Shown in pieces: positions 1-13,610 of a stretch of DNA of 64,000 bases. Under the pieces are notes generated by a model, which made no database searches, was not told the DNA's origin, and saw only the letters and a program-made list of their open reading frames with translations. This DNA is from Eulemur rufifrons (Eukaryota > Chordata > Mammalia > Primates > Lemuridae). Made by a program: the position numbers and the translations under genes. How positions within the stretch are numbered: the first letter of the stretch is position 1; each line of letters starts with the position of its first letter. The stretch lies in assembly GCF_041146395.1 (NCBI RefSeq), contig NC_091008.1:6585501-6649500 (forward strand). The letters are read 5' to 3'.

Positions 1-654
1 GCATATTTTTGTCTATTTTGTTTCTCTGAGGTAGGATGAAAACCTCCCAGCTTGCATGCCTGCATCTCACCAATGTACCTCACAAGAATCCTTGTAAACT
101 CAGGGCTCATGAAGCTTGTGCTGTGGGGTGTGTTGATATAGCAGTGAAGCAAATAAATAAAAATAAAGCCAAGTCCCTGGAGGCTATATGCAAATGCTCA
201 GAAACTATACTTTAATATTTATCAGTACCGGTACAGACACTACCTGCTTTCTAGCTGTCTTTTCAACAGGATTTTGTACATTTCTCTCAAAGAGGCAGTA
301 ACCACAAGAAAACAGGCAAAGACTAACAAGCTTCTATGAACTGTCCATCTGCTAAAGCCAAAACTAGTCTGCGTTGACCCCACTCAAATTCAGAGAAACA
401 TTTTTAAAAAGTAAGAGCACTGGAATCAGACCTCACCAGAATCCCTAAGACTCCTTGCAGACATTTCTTCTGCTTCTTTAGTGTGGTCAGGCTGACACGT
501 ACTTATGAGACCTGCAACCCACAGCCAGAAAACACACAAAAAACTCTGGGTCTGACATAAATATGGTACATGTTTAATGTCTTCTTCTTTACTTTTAAAA
601 TTTATTTTTTTTGTCCTTCAAGTACTCATATTACTGCTTTTAAAATTATGTAAT
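1..654. other. Unassigned AT-rich DNA
   Basis: No gene was recognised here. A stretch near 130-185 (a cagtgaagcaaataaat-like run followed by aagtccctgg) weakly resembles the antisense 3' end of an L2 LINE, but it is too short to call. The rest is unique-looking AT-rich DNA. Confidence 0.4.
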
Positions 655-694
655 TAGTTTATTCCTGTATCAGTTATACATTGCTGAATAATAA
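655..694 (-). repeat. MLT1-like MaLR LTR, end piece left of an L1 insertion
   Basis: The run TGTATCAGTTATACATTGCT followed by GAATAATAAA matches the reverse complement of the MLT1 LTR end. The match stops abruptly and resumes at about 1207 with CTACCCCAAAACTTAATAGC. The two pieces are one LTR split by the L1 fragment between them. Confidence 0.6.
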
Positions 695-1206
695 AAACAA
701 AAAGTTGGTTCTTTGAAAAGATAAACAAAATAGACATACCTCTGGCTAAACTAACCAAGAGCAGAAAAGAAAAACCTCTAATAACCTCCATCAGGAACAC
801 GAAAGGAGAAATCACAACCGATGCCACAGAGATACAAGATATCATCTATGAATTCTACAAAAACCTTTATGTATACAAACAGGAAAATGTGGAGGAAATG
901 GACAAATTTTTGGAAACACACAGCCTCCCTAGGCTCAACCAGGAAGAAATAGAATTCCTGAATAGACCAATATCAAGAACTGAAATAGAAACAGCAATAA
1001 AAAACCTTCCCAAAAAGAAAAACGCTGGACCAGATGGGTTCTCACCCAAATTTTACCACACCTACAAAGAACTTGTGCCCATCCTACAAAAATTATTCTC
1101 CAACATCGAGAAGGACGGAATTCTCCCCAACACATTTTATCAAGCCAACATAACTTTGATACCAAAATCAGGAAAGGATGCCAAAAAAAAAAAAAAAGAG
1201 AGAGAA
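695..1206 (+). mobile_element. Internal L1 ORF2 fragment, endonuclease-RT linker and start of RT
   Basis: One reading frame stays open from about 700 to the stop at 1228-1230. Its residues read like L1 ORF2: KINKID near the start, then a linker, then [10 protein letters not shown] and [10 protein letters not shown], which belong to the start of the reverse-transcriptase domain. The endonuclease domain, the RT catalytic core and the ORF2 3' end are all absent. The fragment ends in an A-run at 1181-1195 followed by GAGAGAG. The lack of stops over about 500 bases suggests a fairly young insertion. It sits inside an MLT1-like LTR, and no target-site duplication was found. It cannot make a working protein. 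The right edge is uncertain by about 10 bases because the A-run could be either a tail or L1 sequence. Confidence 0.85.
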
Positions 1207-1615
1207 CTACCCCAAAACTTAATAGCTTAAAACAACTACTATGTATTTAGCTCACGATTCTGTGGCTTGGCACTTCAGGGTGGCTGGGCTGACCTGATGG
1301 TTCTCTGTTACTAGTCCTAGCTGAGCTCACCACTGCATTTGTGGACACCAGTAAGTTGCTTAAAGCTGGCTGGTATTTTCTGGAACAATTGGGGTAAGTG
1401 GGAGATGTATTTCTCATCTTCTAGTTGGCTAGCTCAGTTTCTTCCCATGGTGGCAGCCACAAGAGCAGTGAGAAGACAAGCCCCAATATGCAAGCCTTTT
1501 TCAAACCCCTGCCTGCATCATGCTTGTTCATTTAATGTCCAGTTGGACAAAGCAATTCCTAAGATCAGCCCAGAATCTGCAGGAGGCACGACCAACAGGA
1601 ATGAATAAAAGGAAA
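1207..1615 (-). repeat. MLT1-like MaLR LTR, main body right of the L1 insertion
   Basis: The left part reads CCCCAAAACTTAATAGCTTA, then TCACGATTCTGTGG, which are hallmarks of an antisense MLT1-type LTR. Further right, CCATGGTGGCAGCCACAAGA and CCTAAGATCAGCCCAGAATC fit the other end of the same LTR family. The subfamily was not resolved and the outer boundary is approximate. Confidence 0.55.
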
Positions 1616-2423
1616 ATGATTTGCAGACACCTTTGCAATCGATTCCAGCTCATTTATTTGTTGGTTGATGAGTCTATTTTCAATGCAAGGCCAGGTTAGG
1701 TACGTCCTATGTGGCATAAGGTAGGGGCATGTTAATATGATTTCCATTAAATTTGAAAATCAGAAGAGTTAAGCCAAATATTTTTAAATATCAGTTTAAA
1801 TTCAAATTCAATTCCAAATTAAATGGATACATTCTAAGACTTTCAAAAGTCTCTAAATTCACTAATACAATATGGCCACATTATTTTTTTCCCATAAAAT
1901 TAAATGCACTTTACCATTTGTAGCATAGACTAGAACCACTGCCAAATTTTATATTCCATTTTTGATTTACCCCAAAATTTCTACTTTTTGGTTAAAAAAC
2001 TTTCATAAACCTCATCCCTTTTCTTCTTGTCCATCATGAGGACTATTAATTGTCTTTCTTTCAGGGCCATTTTACATACACACATATACACACTCACACC
2101 ACAAACCTATGACACTGTTCTCATTTCAATTCACCTGGGCTATTTCCTATAGGTTGAGTAGAGAGAACACAATATCACAATCCAATAAAGAAGTTAGGTG
2201 GTCAGCTAGGCTAATTTACTAGACAAATATCTTTTTCCTCTCTAAGCATGCAATTCAGTGAAGACCTCAGCAAAATCACTGATTACTACACATCATGCAC
2301 CATTAGAATCCGACACAAAATACTGAAGCCAACAATGTTAAATCTATGACTACCATGATTATATACTATCTTCTTCCTCATGACCAAAAAACTTGAAATA
2401 TTTGAGTGCCTTTAGATACATGG

Positions 2424-2456
<33 letters not shown>

Positions 2457-3855
2457 AATGCTGGCTCAATTTTCAAGACAGGAAGTTGTATTATATGCCA
2501 TATAATTTGTTTTATAATAATGCAACATAATCTAAAACCTTTCAAATCTTCATGCTTGTAAGGAATTTAGTTCTACAAACTATTACCAAGGAAACGTTCT
2601 GCCAGATTACTGAAGTGTCTGTTTCATAATTTACTTACCAGTGGGACAGACATACATGTCACAGATGCTTACATGTGGCCTGTCATTCAAAGACTTAAGC
2701 TTTTTACAAACATTTTGATAGTGTCCTTTGATATTACTTTGATAAATGCCTGTTATAACTCTACCCAATGTTCACTTCTCAGGTTAAAAAATATTTTTAT
2801 AAAGCTATTATACTATTCAGCATAAAATGGGATGACATTTTTTTCTCTGCCACATTAAAAAAAAAAACAACAACAACTTCTCAACCAGCAAACACAAATG
2901 GAACGGTGGTCGCTGAAGAGCAGCTCTGTTGGCCAACAGAGGAGTCATAAGGGAACCGTCTGGGAAAGCGCTTTGATCTCTGCTGGATGAGCCCGTCATG
3001 GTTCATGCAAGATGCTTCTCCCATTATGTAGAATTAAGACTCAGGAAACTGCTCCTCCCTGTTAGTAAGGTCAGGCCACTGTGAGATTTGCTGGGAAATG
3101 AGAGCCAAGCATCCTGTGTGTTCGTTCCCTGCCACACCATGCACTTGTCCGCTTTCCAACACCCTTGGTGTGCTGTGCTTTCCTGCAGCTAGTTCCTCGC
3201 ACCCTGCAAAGAGCTGCTTGAATTATGGTCACACATCTACACCCTGTTGTTCTATAAAGATGACAAAGAAACACGGTAACGTGCTATATTTGGACAGCAG
3301 CCTCAGTGAGGCAAAACAGATGTCCAGAGAGGATGAACGATCAATCTGAAGCTAAAGTGAGAGGAGAAAATTAAAATAAAAACTTCACAATAAACCATTC
3401 ACCAGGGAGTAGGTAGATGACAGACGATGACAAAGGGAGATAGCAGCTCCAGGGAGGAGACTCAAGACAGGCTCGAGATCCCCTCGCAGAGCCAGAGAGC
3501 ACTCGAAGTGTCACAAGTGCCTCGTTTTAAACAGGATCATCTGTGGGTCCACAAAAATATCGCAGGAGGCTGAAATCCTTATGAAACCAATCACTGGTCT
3601 CTTTAGAAAGGAAGGTCCAAAAACTAGTTATATCTACAGTCAGCATAGATTCATGTGCGTCTTTCCCAAACTCCATCCTACTGATGACATCTTTGAACCT
3701 TCTACGTAAATTTGTGCCATTGATGTATTTTGTGTATTGTGATTCTCTCTCTGTCTGGCTTTTGTTAGATAGAGAGATAGGTGGATAGACAGAGAATGGA
3801 GGATAGTTCTCTTGCTCTTTTTGGTTTTGGTTTAGGTTTTAAATGGACCCCCATT
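1616..3855. other. Unassigned DNA with a dinucleotide run
   Basis: This is AT-rich unique-looking DNA. No coding frame here has family features. It contains an (AT)n run at 2426-2450 and a degenerate GATA/GACA-rich patch at 3765-3800. The 83-codon frame at 3098-3349 has no recognisable domain and is taken as chance. Confidence 0.4.
2426..2450. repeat. (AT)n microsatellite
   Basis: About 12 perfect AT units lie between GGAG and CACATAAATG. It is a simple dinucleotide repeat and is likely to vary in length between individuals. Confidence 0.95.
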
Positions 3856-4613
3856 TAAACTATCAAAACCACAATGAGCTATCACTTAACTCCAGTGAGA
3901 ATGGCCTTTATCAAAAAGTCCCATAACAACAAATGTTGGCGTGGATGCGGAGAGACAGGAACACTCATACACTGCTGGTGGGACTGCAAACTAGTGCAAC
4001 CCCTGTGGAAAGCAATATGGAGATACCTTAAACAGATACAAGTAGACCTACCATTTGATCCAGCAATCCCATTATTGGGCATCTACCCAAAAGAACAGAA
4101 GACATTCTATTACAAAGACGTGTGAACCCGAATGTGTATAGCAGCACAATTCACAATCGCAAAGATATAGAAACAACCCAAATGCCCATCAGTACATGAG
4201 TGGATTAGTAAAATGTGGTATATGTATACCATGGAGTATTACTCAGCTATAAGAAATAATGAAGATACGACATCTCTATGGTTCTCCTGGAGAGAGTTGG
4301 AACCCATTCTACTAAGTGAAGTATCCCAAGAATGGAAAAATAAGCACCAAATGTACTCACCAGCAAATTGGTTTCCCTGATCATCACCTAAGTGCACATT
4401 TGGGAATAACACCAATTGGGTGTCGGACAGAGCTGGAGGGTGGGGGGAGGGGATGGGGGTATACATACATGATGAGTGCGATGTGCACTGCCTGGGGAAT
4501 GGACACGCTTGAATGTTCTGACTTGGGGGGATGGGGGGGGACATGGGCAATATACATAACCTGAACTTTTGTACGCCCATAATAAGCTGAAATAAAAAAA
4601 AAATAAAAAAATA
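3856..4613 (+). mobile_element. 5'-truncated L1: ORF2 C-terminus, 3' UTR and A-rich tail
   Basis: The left part encodes the cysteine-rich C-terminal region of L1 ORF2. It includes [20 protein letters not shown] and later [15 protein letters not shown], then an in-frame TGA at 4123-4125. Beyond it the same frame resumes with recognisable ORF2 residues (AAQFTIAK, then YTMEYYSAI), broken by further stops, so this copy is dead. The 3' UTR holds two G-rich tracts (4437-4460 and 4525-4544). The element closes with an impure A-tail, AATAAAAAAAAAATAAAAAA, at about 4591-4613. The 3' UTR differs from anthropoid L1, consistent with a strepsirrhine lineage. No confident target-site duplication was found. 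The start is approximate. Confidence 0.9.
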
Positions 4614-7600
4614 AACTACAAGTCTCTGGAAAGCAGGAACAGGGTCTGTTCTGCAATATGCTCACACAAGGGCTCGATTCATATGGTGGCTGCTGAGAAA
4701 TACTTTTGCACTGTGTGATTAAAGATTCAAGGGTTTTAAAATTCTTTTACAAAGCATAATGGAAAATATTCACGTAACAGAATATATACAATGAGAACCA
4801 AGTGCTTTTGGATGTTTTCAGAAGGAAAATGCCAAAACCCTGCTTGGCAAAGACGTGGGCGTTTATTCTATTCCAATGGCAGTTGAACAGACACACCAGA
4901 GGCTAAAATTTAATATTTTTAAAATATTTTTTAAAATACTCAGCATCAGCAGTTTGTTTCTGTTTTTGTTAAGTTCTATATTTTGGTACTGGAGAAATTA
5001 TATTTCTGGGGCAAGACGATCGGTCTGTTCTTGATTCTGCGGCATGTAATTTGCAGATTTCGTAGCACTGAATTACAGCAAGCATCTGATTCAGTTAAAG
5101 TTCAGAAAACTCTGGTTAAGGAAAGAATCCATCTGGTCTAACTCAAACTGGGTAAGAGCTTACCAGAGAACCAGGGAGAGAACAGCTGTGCTGGGGTATA
5201 TGAAACTGTCCAGTTCTCAAAGGAAGTAAAATTCCAGGAAAAGAGGGAGGTCTAGCAAGGAACTGGGTCAAAACACCATTTCTTTGGTTTTAGGCAAGTC
5301 TGTACCTTAACTCTAACATGGACAACTCCTTCTTCTCCTCTACATCAATCCTATTGTTCTACCATCAATATCACCCTTGCTGTTTACCAAGATCAGAAAC
5401 TCCACACATCTCAAGATCACGTGCTCTAGCATCTTATATTATCTCTACCAAGAAGCTCTCGCCATCTGTAGCCTGCCAGTTTAAGTCCACTCACTTCTCC
5501 ATTCCAAAACACAATCCATTCAGACACCCACGAATCCTCTGAATACAACTAACGCAATTTAAGGAAGACCTAGAGGACAGCCCCTCATCATTAGGAATGA
5601 CTCAGTAAAAGAATAAGGAAAGATCTCCTGTACACAACTCAAAAGAACACATCCCATTTTCTTGTAGTTTCAGACAATATAGTAATTTACTTAAGCGTAT
5701 CTGCTTTAAATCTTGACGTAGTCTCGAGATACGGTAGAATGTCTTTCTGGACAGTTGCAGGGAGTGTAAGTTTAATCAACATCACAGAGAAAACAAGCCA
5801 ATCATTTTCCATACTCAAAATAATGTGAAAAAGTTCCTTCTTCCCAAGGCCAATAAAGTCACTGTACTGCATTAACTCGCACTTCTGGGCCTCTAGACGG
5901 TGGCTGTAAAATTGCAAGTGTTCGGATGAACACTTCGCAGGACTCGGAGTTGAGTGCTTTTCACAAAAGAGAATGAGTCACACCGCTTTTACAAGGGTAT
6001 CTGCCTCACGAAGCGAGCCTGAAAAACTGGAATAAAATGGTACCTCTGCCAAAAGAGTGTCCGGAGGCACACGGAAAGGCAACATATGAAACTGAGTAAG
6101 TTACACAGTGTAAATCAGAGCTCCATGTTGCTATGTAGAAAATGGGCTTGGGCAGCACATTCTTTCGTTGCCCCAGGCAACCAGAGTCAGAACCAGGATG
6201 GTTGCTATGAAATGAATAAAGTTTTCATAACCCAGCGTTCCTTGGCACACTTCCCCCCTCTGGGTATCATACTTGGCTTTAGTAGAGCTGAAAACAATAG
6301 AAACATTTTCATCAAAATATTATTCACATAGTTTCATTCTGTTTAAATACCACGTGCCCTTCTGCTTGGCTGAGTTGGAGGCTTAAATCCAAGTAGGGGA
6401 CGTGATGGGGGGGAGCATCATCTATCTGTTTGGTACACAGCAACCCAGCAAGGAAGCAGTTTTCTATTTTATATATTCAATATGGGTATATTTCATACAA
6501 GGCTGGAAATTGTGAAGGATGATTAAAACAACTATAAAAATCCTAGAAACAAAAACTTGTTTCTTTTTATAACTAAATGATTAATGTTTGCAGAATTGAC
6601 TCAAATTAAACAATAACACTTTCCCAAAAATACTTTTTTATACATTTTTGGTTATTTTTAGTTTCTGAATTTCCTAAATAAGCTTTCCTGAATGATAACA
6701 TTTTTAACTTTATTGGGAGATTTTGCCATTATAAATGTCATGTTTTTAAATAATCAAATCGGGATTAAAATAGGCTAAATTTAAGAAATTTATCAAATAA
6801 TGAGTATTTTCCTTGTCTTTTGCTTTAAATTTTTACATTTTTACTTTAAATACAAATGTTTTCCACTTATTTGACTACTACATAATTTTCTAAAAAGAGG
6901 AAATATCTGTAGAGGTAAGTCTCCAAGAATTTTTATTTTAAAGGAAAAAGTTTTAACATGTTTTAAAGGTGTTTTGACAAAATGTCTACTATACTTTGGT
7001 TCAGTTTCCACATCAATCTAAAACTTTTTGTTTATCACCAACAACAAAAAAGACAATGAAAATGTAGAATAAAGTGGATAGAAACATTTTGATTAGGGAA
7101 TATAATTGAAATGTAAATCAAGAAGACACGTGAGAGTGTTACTCATTAGAAGTCCCACGCCATGTCTTGATGGCAGCTTATCTAGTACATATTTCACGAT
7201 AGCAGGCCCAGATCTGTTTTCTGAAATAACATACAAGATGGATGCTCTTTACATTAATCACTTATTGCAATAAAAGTGCAAAAAATCTGGGAAGAGATAA
7301 AGTAGATAATTCCATAACACAGTTATCACTACTACAGTTTATATACCAAGTTGTAACAATTAGATCAGTAACTGTCATCTGCTTAAGAATGCAAAAAGTT
7401 TGCGTAGCTATTAAAAAAAATATGCACCAAGCACTGTCTGAATCATGGGCTTCTTTCCCTGGGCCAAATTTAAGTCCGTTGTTTTCTCATCCACCAAGTG
7501 AATATTATACTGTTCTAGTAAGTGACGAAGGTAAAGATAACCATCCATCTGCTCTGATTTTTTTTTTATTAATTGCTTTTAAAAAACCTTTGGTCCTCTC

Positions 7601-8705
7601 TTTTTGTAACACATCACTGAGAATACATTTCCCATCAGAGTGTAACTTCTGTGGCTCCCAGGATGTGATGGCTGAAAGGGAACACTTTGTGAAAAGTGTT
7701 TTTAACAAAATATTCAATGCCGATTTACCGTCAACATGTATGAAAGTGAAAATATATTCCCCAAAGCAAAAGTAAACCAAAAACCGTGTTCCAGAAACCA
7801 CACGAAGGCACACAGATGCTTGCTAAATCACATGTTGATGATTAAAAAATAGCAATCAGATTAGTTTTCTAAATCATAAGAGTTTGTACTGAGGGTCACT
7901 TTTCCCAGGTGACTTTTCAACAACTTCAGGACATTTACCGTTGTGTTTAACTGTAATTAAAACAAGTGGATACTCTGGTGTCTCTAAACAGATTCTAATG
8001 TCCCCAATACCTTACAAAGGAACCATTCAGATTCCTAATTTCCAGATTCAAATGCCAATAGCCTCTGGCAAGCAAAAAGCAAAGAATTAAAACATCTCTC
8101 CCGTGGCACTTGGGTGAGTGTCACTAAGAATTCTCTGGAAGTATGCGACATCACGAAATGCCGAGAGAACAAATCTACGTGGTTTCAAATTTAAGGTTCA
8201 CAAAGAGGATAACTGCTATGAAGAGACGGGAAAGGGAGTATTTTCCATTTGAAATCAGAATACATTCCAGTCCTTTCCATTCATTTCAGGCCTCAGGATC
8301 TTTTGAAAGAACCAGGTCTAGGTCCTCTCCCTTCTTGCCTGTGAATGTGACCATTTTTAGTTTTAAGTTCTTAATAAAAAACTTTGTCTTTCTCCAGGGC
8401 TCTTGCCTGGAAGGGCCTCAGTTAAACCTCAGGCTTAACTTGTGTGCACATCACATTCAGAAGCAGATCATGGCACCAGAGGGTGCCACATGTCGACTCA
8501 CGGCATGTACGGAAGGCTTGGTTTTCCTCCACCCCTGGGTCTTGGTCTTAGAATTCAGTACCTTATGGATATTTCAAAGGACAAATTTACCAAACAGATG
8601 GCAGAGGCTTCACAAACTTTTAACCAGGGACCACAAAAAAAAAAAAGGTTGAGTTTACATGAATCTGAAGAGAAAATACTTGCCACAATTTGAAAGGATG
8701 ACCAC
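4614..8705. other. Unassigned DNA, mostly unique
   Basis: No known repeat or gene was recognised in this 4 kb stretch. Much of 6460-7240 is strongly AT-rich. The segment 5318-5545 is pyrimidine-rich and loosely recalls L2 or LTR text but could not be assigned. One long open frame (7242-7775) is listed separately. Confidence 0.35.
7242..7775 (+). other. 177-codon open frame of unknown status
   Basis: The frame opens with ATG at 7242 and ends at a TAA at 7773-7775. It runs through AT-rich DNA where stops should be frequent, so its length is mildly unusual. The translation has no domain I recognise. It includes a hydrophobic patch (IFFLLIAF) that comes from a T-run near 7558-7585, and six cysteines without clear spacing. 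A second ATG in another frame lies four bases upstream. No promoter, splice signals or polyadenylation signal could be tied to it. It may be chance, a decayed pseudogene or a young ORF. I do not assign a function. Confidence 0.1.
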
Positions 8706-8721
8706 ATACACACACACACAA
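8706..8721. repeat. Short (CA)n microsatellite
   Basis: The run ACACACACACACACA follows GACCACAT. It is a short simple repeat with no sign of function. Confidence 0.85.
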
Positions 8722-8959
8722 AAGCTGCCACTCGGAAACTGCCAAAAGTAACACACACAAAACTTGTAATATCACCATGATTTTGGAGGGAAATAGAACT
8801 AATACAGTATGTCCCATTTATATCCCCAAGCATCCGACCACCCCATCTCATCCCTACGGATGAAAGCTCACCTTTTTCAACCTACTTTACTTCCCATCCT
8901 AAGTGCCACCGGTGGCAGAGATTGGCGATGTGCTAACCCATTATTTATACTTTTCCTGT
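8722..8959. other. Unassigned DNA before the MaLR LTR
   Basis: No gene was recognised. The rightmost part may belong to the MaLR LTR that is clear from about 8960, but the match is too weak to place the LTR edge here. Confidence 0.35.
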
Positions 8960-9315
8960 TCCTAGATAGAAAGCTAAATAAACTACATTTCCTAGATTTC
9001 GGCTGTTTTTGTCTTTTTTTTTTTTTTTTGTCACTTCTGTACAGAGGTGGTTAAGACAAGTGTGTCTTCTAGATGCCTTCTCTTCTCTTTAACTGCAAAT
9101 GAATGAGACCAAGCAAAGTCCTGGCCACACAGCAGAGCCGTAGAGCCACAATAAAGGAGCAGCTTAGGTCCCCGAGTGACTGCATGGAGTCCAGTCTCTG
9201 TGCCTATGACCTGTATTGAATTTTAACAAAAGCAAAAAGTAGATTTTTATGGTGTTACGCTCCTTGGGTTTGGCGGTTGTTTGTTATAGCCTCTGTCCTA
9301 TCCTGATTAATAAAC
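8960..9315 (+). repeat. MLT1-type MaLR LTR, decayed
   Basis: AACTACATTTCCTAGATTTC is a typical MaLR segment. It is followed by an inserted T-run (9014-9030) and then GAGTGACTGCATGGAGTCCA, and by the 3' terminal text GCGGTTGTTTGTTATAGCCT and CCTATCCTGATTAATA. This order matches the second half of an MLT1-like LTR in sense orientation. It is a solitary, decayed LTR with no internal retroviral genes. The left edge is uncertain. Confidence 0.6.
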
Positions 9316-12034
<2,719 letters not shown>

Positions 12035-12044
12035 CTACACTCAC

Positions 12045-13068
12045 TTTTTAAACATCAAACTTCTTGCCATAAGAATCCCCAGTAGGTACACATGGCTATG
12101 CATCTCTTTTCACTTTCAGGATCCAACAGGAAAAAAAGACTGCTAAGTAAAAGAAATACAAAGACATGACAAAATGCTCCACAAACAAAAGCAATGTAAA
12201 AACAATGCGTGATCCATCTAACCTATCACCTAAGACTGCCTAATTCCCATCGAATAATTTGTTTTTTCATTTGACTCAAACGAAAAGGAAATATTTTCAA
12301 CCAGTATATATAAAATATGTAAGTTAATTAATATAACACGTATGCATATATATAATAAAATGATTAAAATTTAAAATCGTCAAATTACTTAAAGGAGTGA
12401 AGCTCAGGTTTCCATATCTGTGGCTCAACAGCACGTCAGCATTAGATAAAAGGTAACTTCTCCCACCTTGTTCCAAAAAGCATTTTCCTATGACATTTTC
12501 CAGAAAAGATCAGGAGCCTAATCTAGCTCACTTTAGGGTCTGAAAATTATTACCGGTATGATCTCTCAGACTTTAGAACCCTGTGTTTGCTCAAATGTGT
12601 CCAAGGATAAACCCACCCTTTCTGGTTAAAATTCCAAATCTTCCTCTCAGGCAACAAAAGCGTCCTGACCAGGCATAAGTGGCTACCTCAAAAGTGAACA
12701 GAGGAGCAGTAGACGCCTTGGTGGACTCAGCGTTCCTAGAGAGCCATGCTGCTCGGAGCACCCAAGCCCCTGGTCTCAGCCTGTGTCATGTGAGGACAAA
12801 GTTAGGCTGACGTTCTGCCCTCCAACTGACACCACTAATCTTGTCCCAGCACAAAACCACAGAAAGTTCCTGTTACCCAAAGATAAACATATATTCTGCA
12901 ACCAAATAGTACATCTTCCTCACCCATTTATTTTAATTCAAAAGAAATAACCAGTGATATGTGCTGATTATAACAGATAATCAGAGGGAGAGAAATAGTC
13001 ACCGTCCTCCAATATGGTAGCCCTCATCAGTAATCCTCCCAAACCGTTTTATACATTTGTAGATGTAA
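12045..13068. other. Unassigned DNA
   Basis: No gene or confident repeat was seen. It is AT-rich in 12230-12400 and more balanced in 12600-12850. Confidence 0.4.
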
Positions 13069-13490
13069 TGTCTTAGTCTGTCTGGGCTGTTGTAGCTAAA
13101 TACCACAGACTAATAGCTCACAAACAACAGAAATTTATTTCGCACGGTTCTAGAGGCTGGGAAGTCCTAGATCAAGATTCTAGCACGTTGAGTTCTGCTT
13201 AGGGCTCCTTTCCTGATTCATAGATCTTACCTTCTTGCTGTGTTCTCACGTGGTAAAAGGAAAAAGGCAGTTCTCTGGGGCCCCTTTTATAAAAGGGCAC
13301 TAATAAAAAGGGTCCTAATAAAAAGGACACTATAATAAAGGGTATTAATCCCACTCCTGAGAGTGTCACCTTCATGACCTAAACACTTCCCCTAAGATCC
13401 CATCTCCTACTACCATTACCTTGAGGGTTAGGATTTCAACAAATGAATCGGGGCAGAGTCGGCGGGGAGACAAACATTCATACCATAGCA
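13069..13490 (-). repeat. MaLR LTR (MLT1-type), antisense
   Basis: Starts TGTCTTAGTCTGTCTGGGCT, continues AATACCACAGACTAATAGCT and AACAGAAATTTATTTCGCAC, and ends with GGGTTAGGATTTCAACAAAT and ATTCATACCATAGCA. This order is the reverse complement of a MaLR LTR. A local tandem expansion lies at 13281-13345. It is a solo LTR without internal genes. Confidence 0.8.
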
Positions 13491-13610
13491 GATAAAAATA
13501 ATGATCAAAATTTATGCAGCACCTACTGTGCGCCGGGATTTCTACCAAGTGCTTTTATAAATTCTAAATCATTTAATCCTTATAATAATGATCATTTGTT
13601 TTCCATGAAA
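13491..13610 (-). repeat. MIR fragment, antisense
   Basis: GCACCTACTGTGCGCCGGGA followed by AAGTGCTTTTATAAATTC and ATTTAATCCTTATAATAAT is the antisense text of the MIR/L2-type tail. It is short and old. Confidence 0.55.

Noticed and set aside
889..1230. 113-codon frame as a gene
   Set aside because: It is an internal fragment of L1 ORF2.
3874..4125. 83-codon frame as a gene
   Set aside because: It is the C-terminal part of a dead L1 ORF2.
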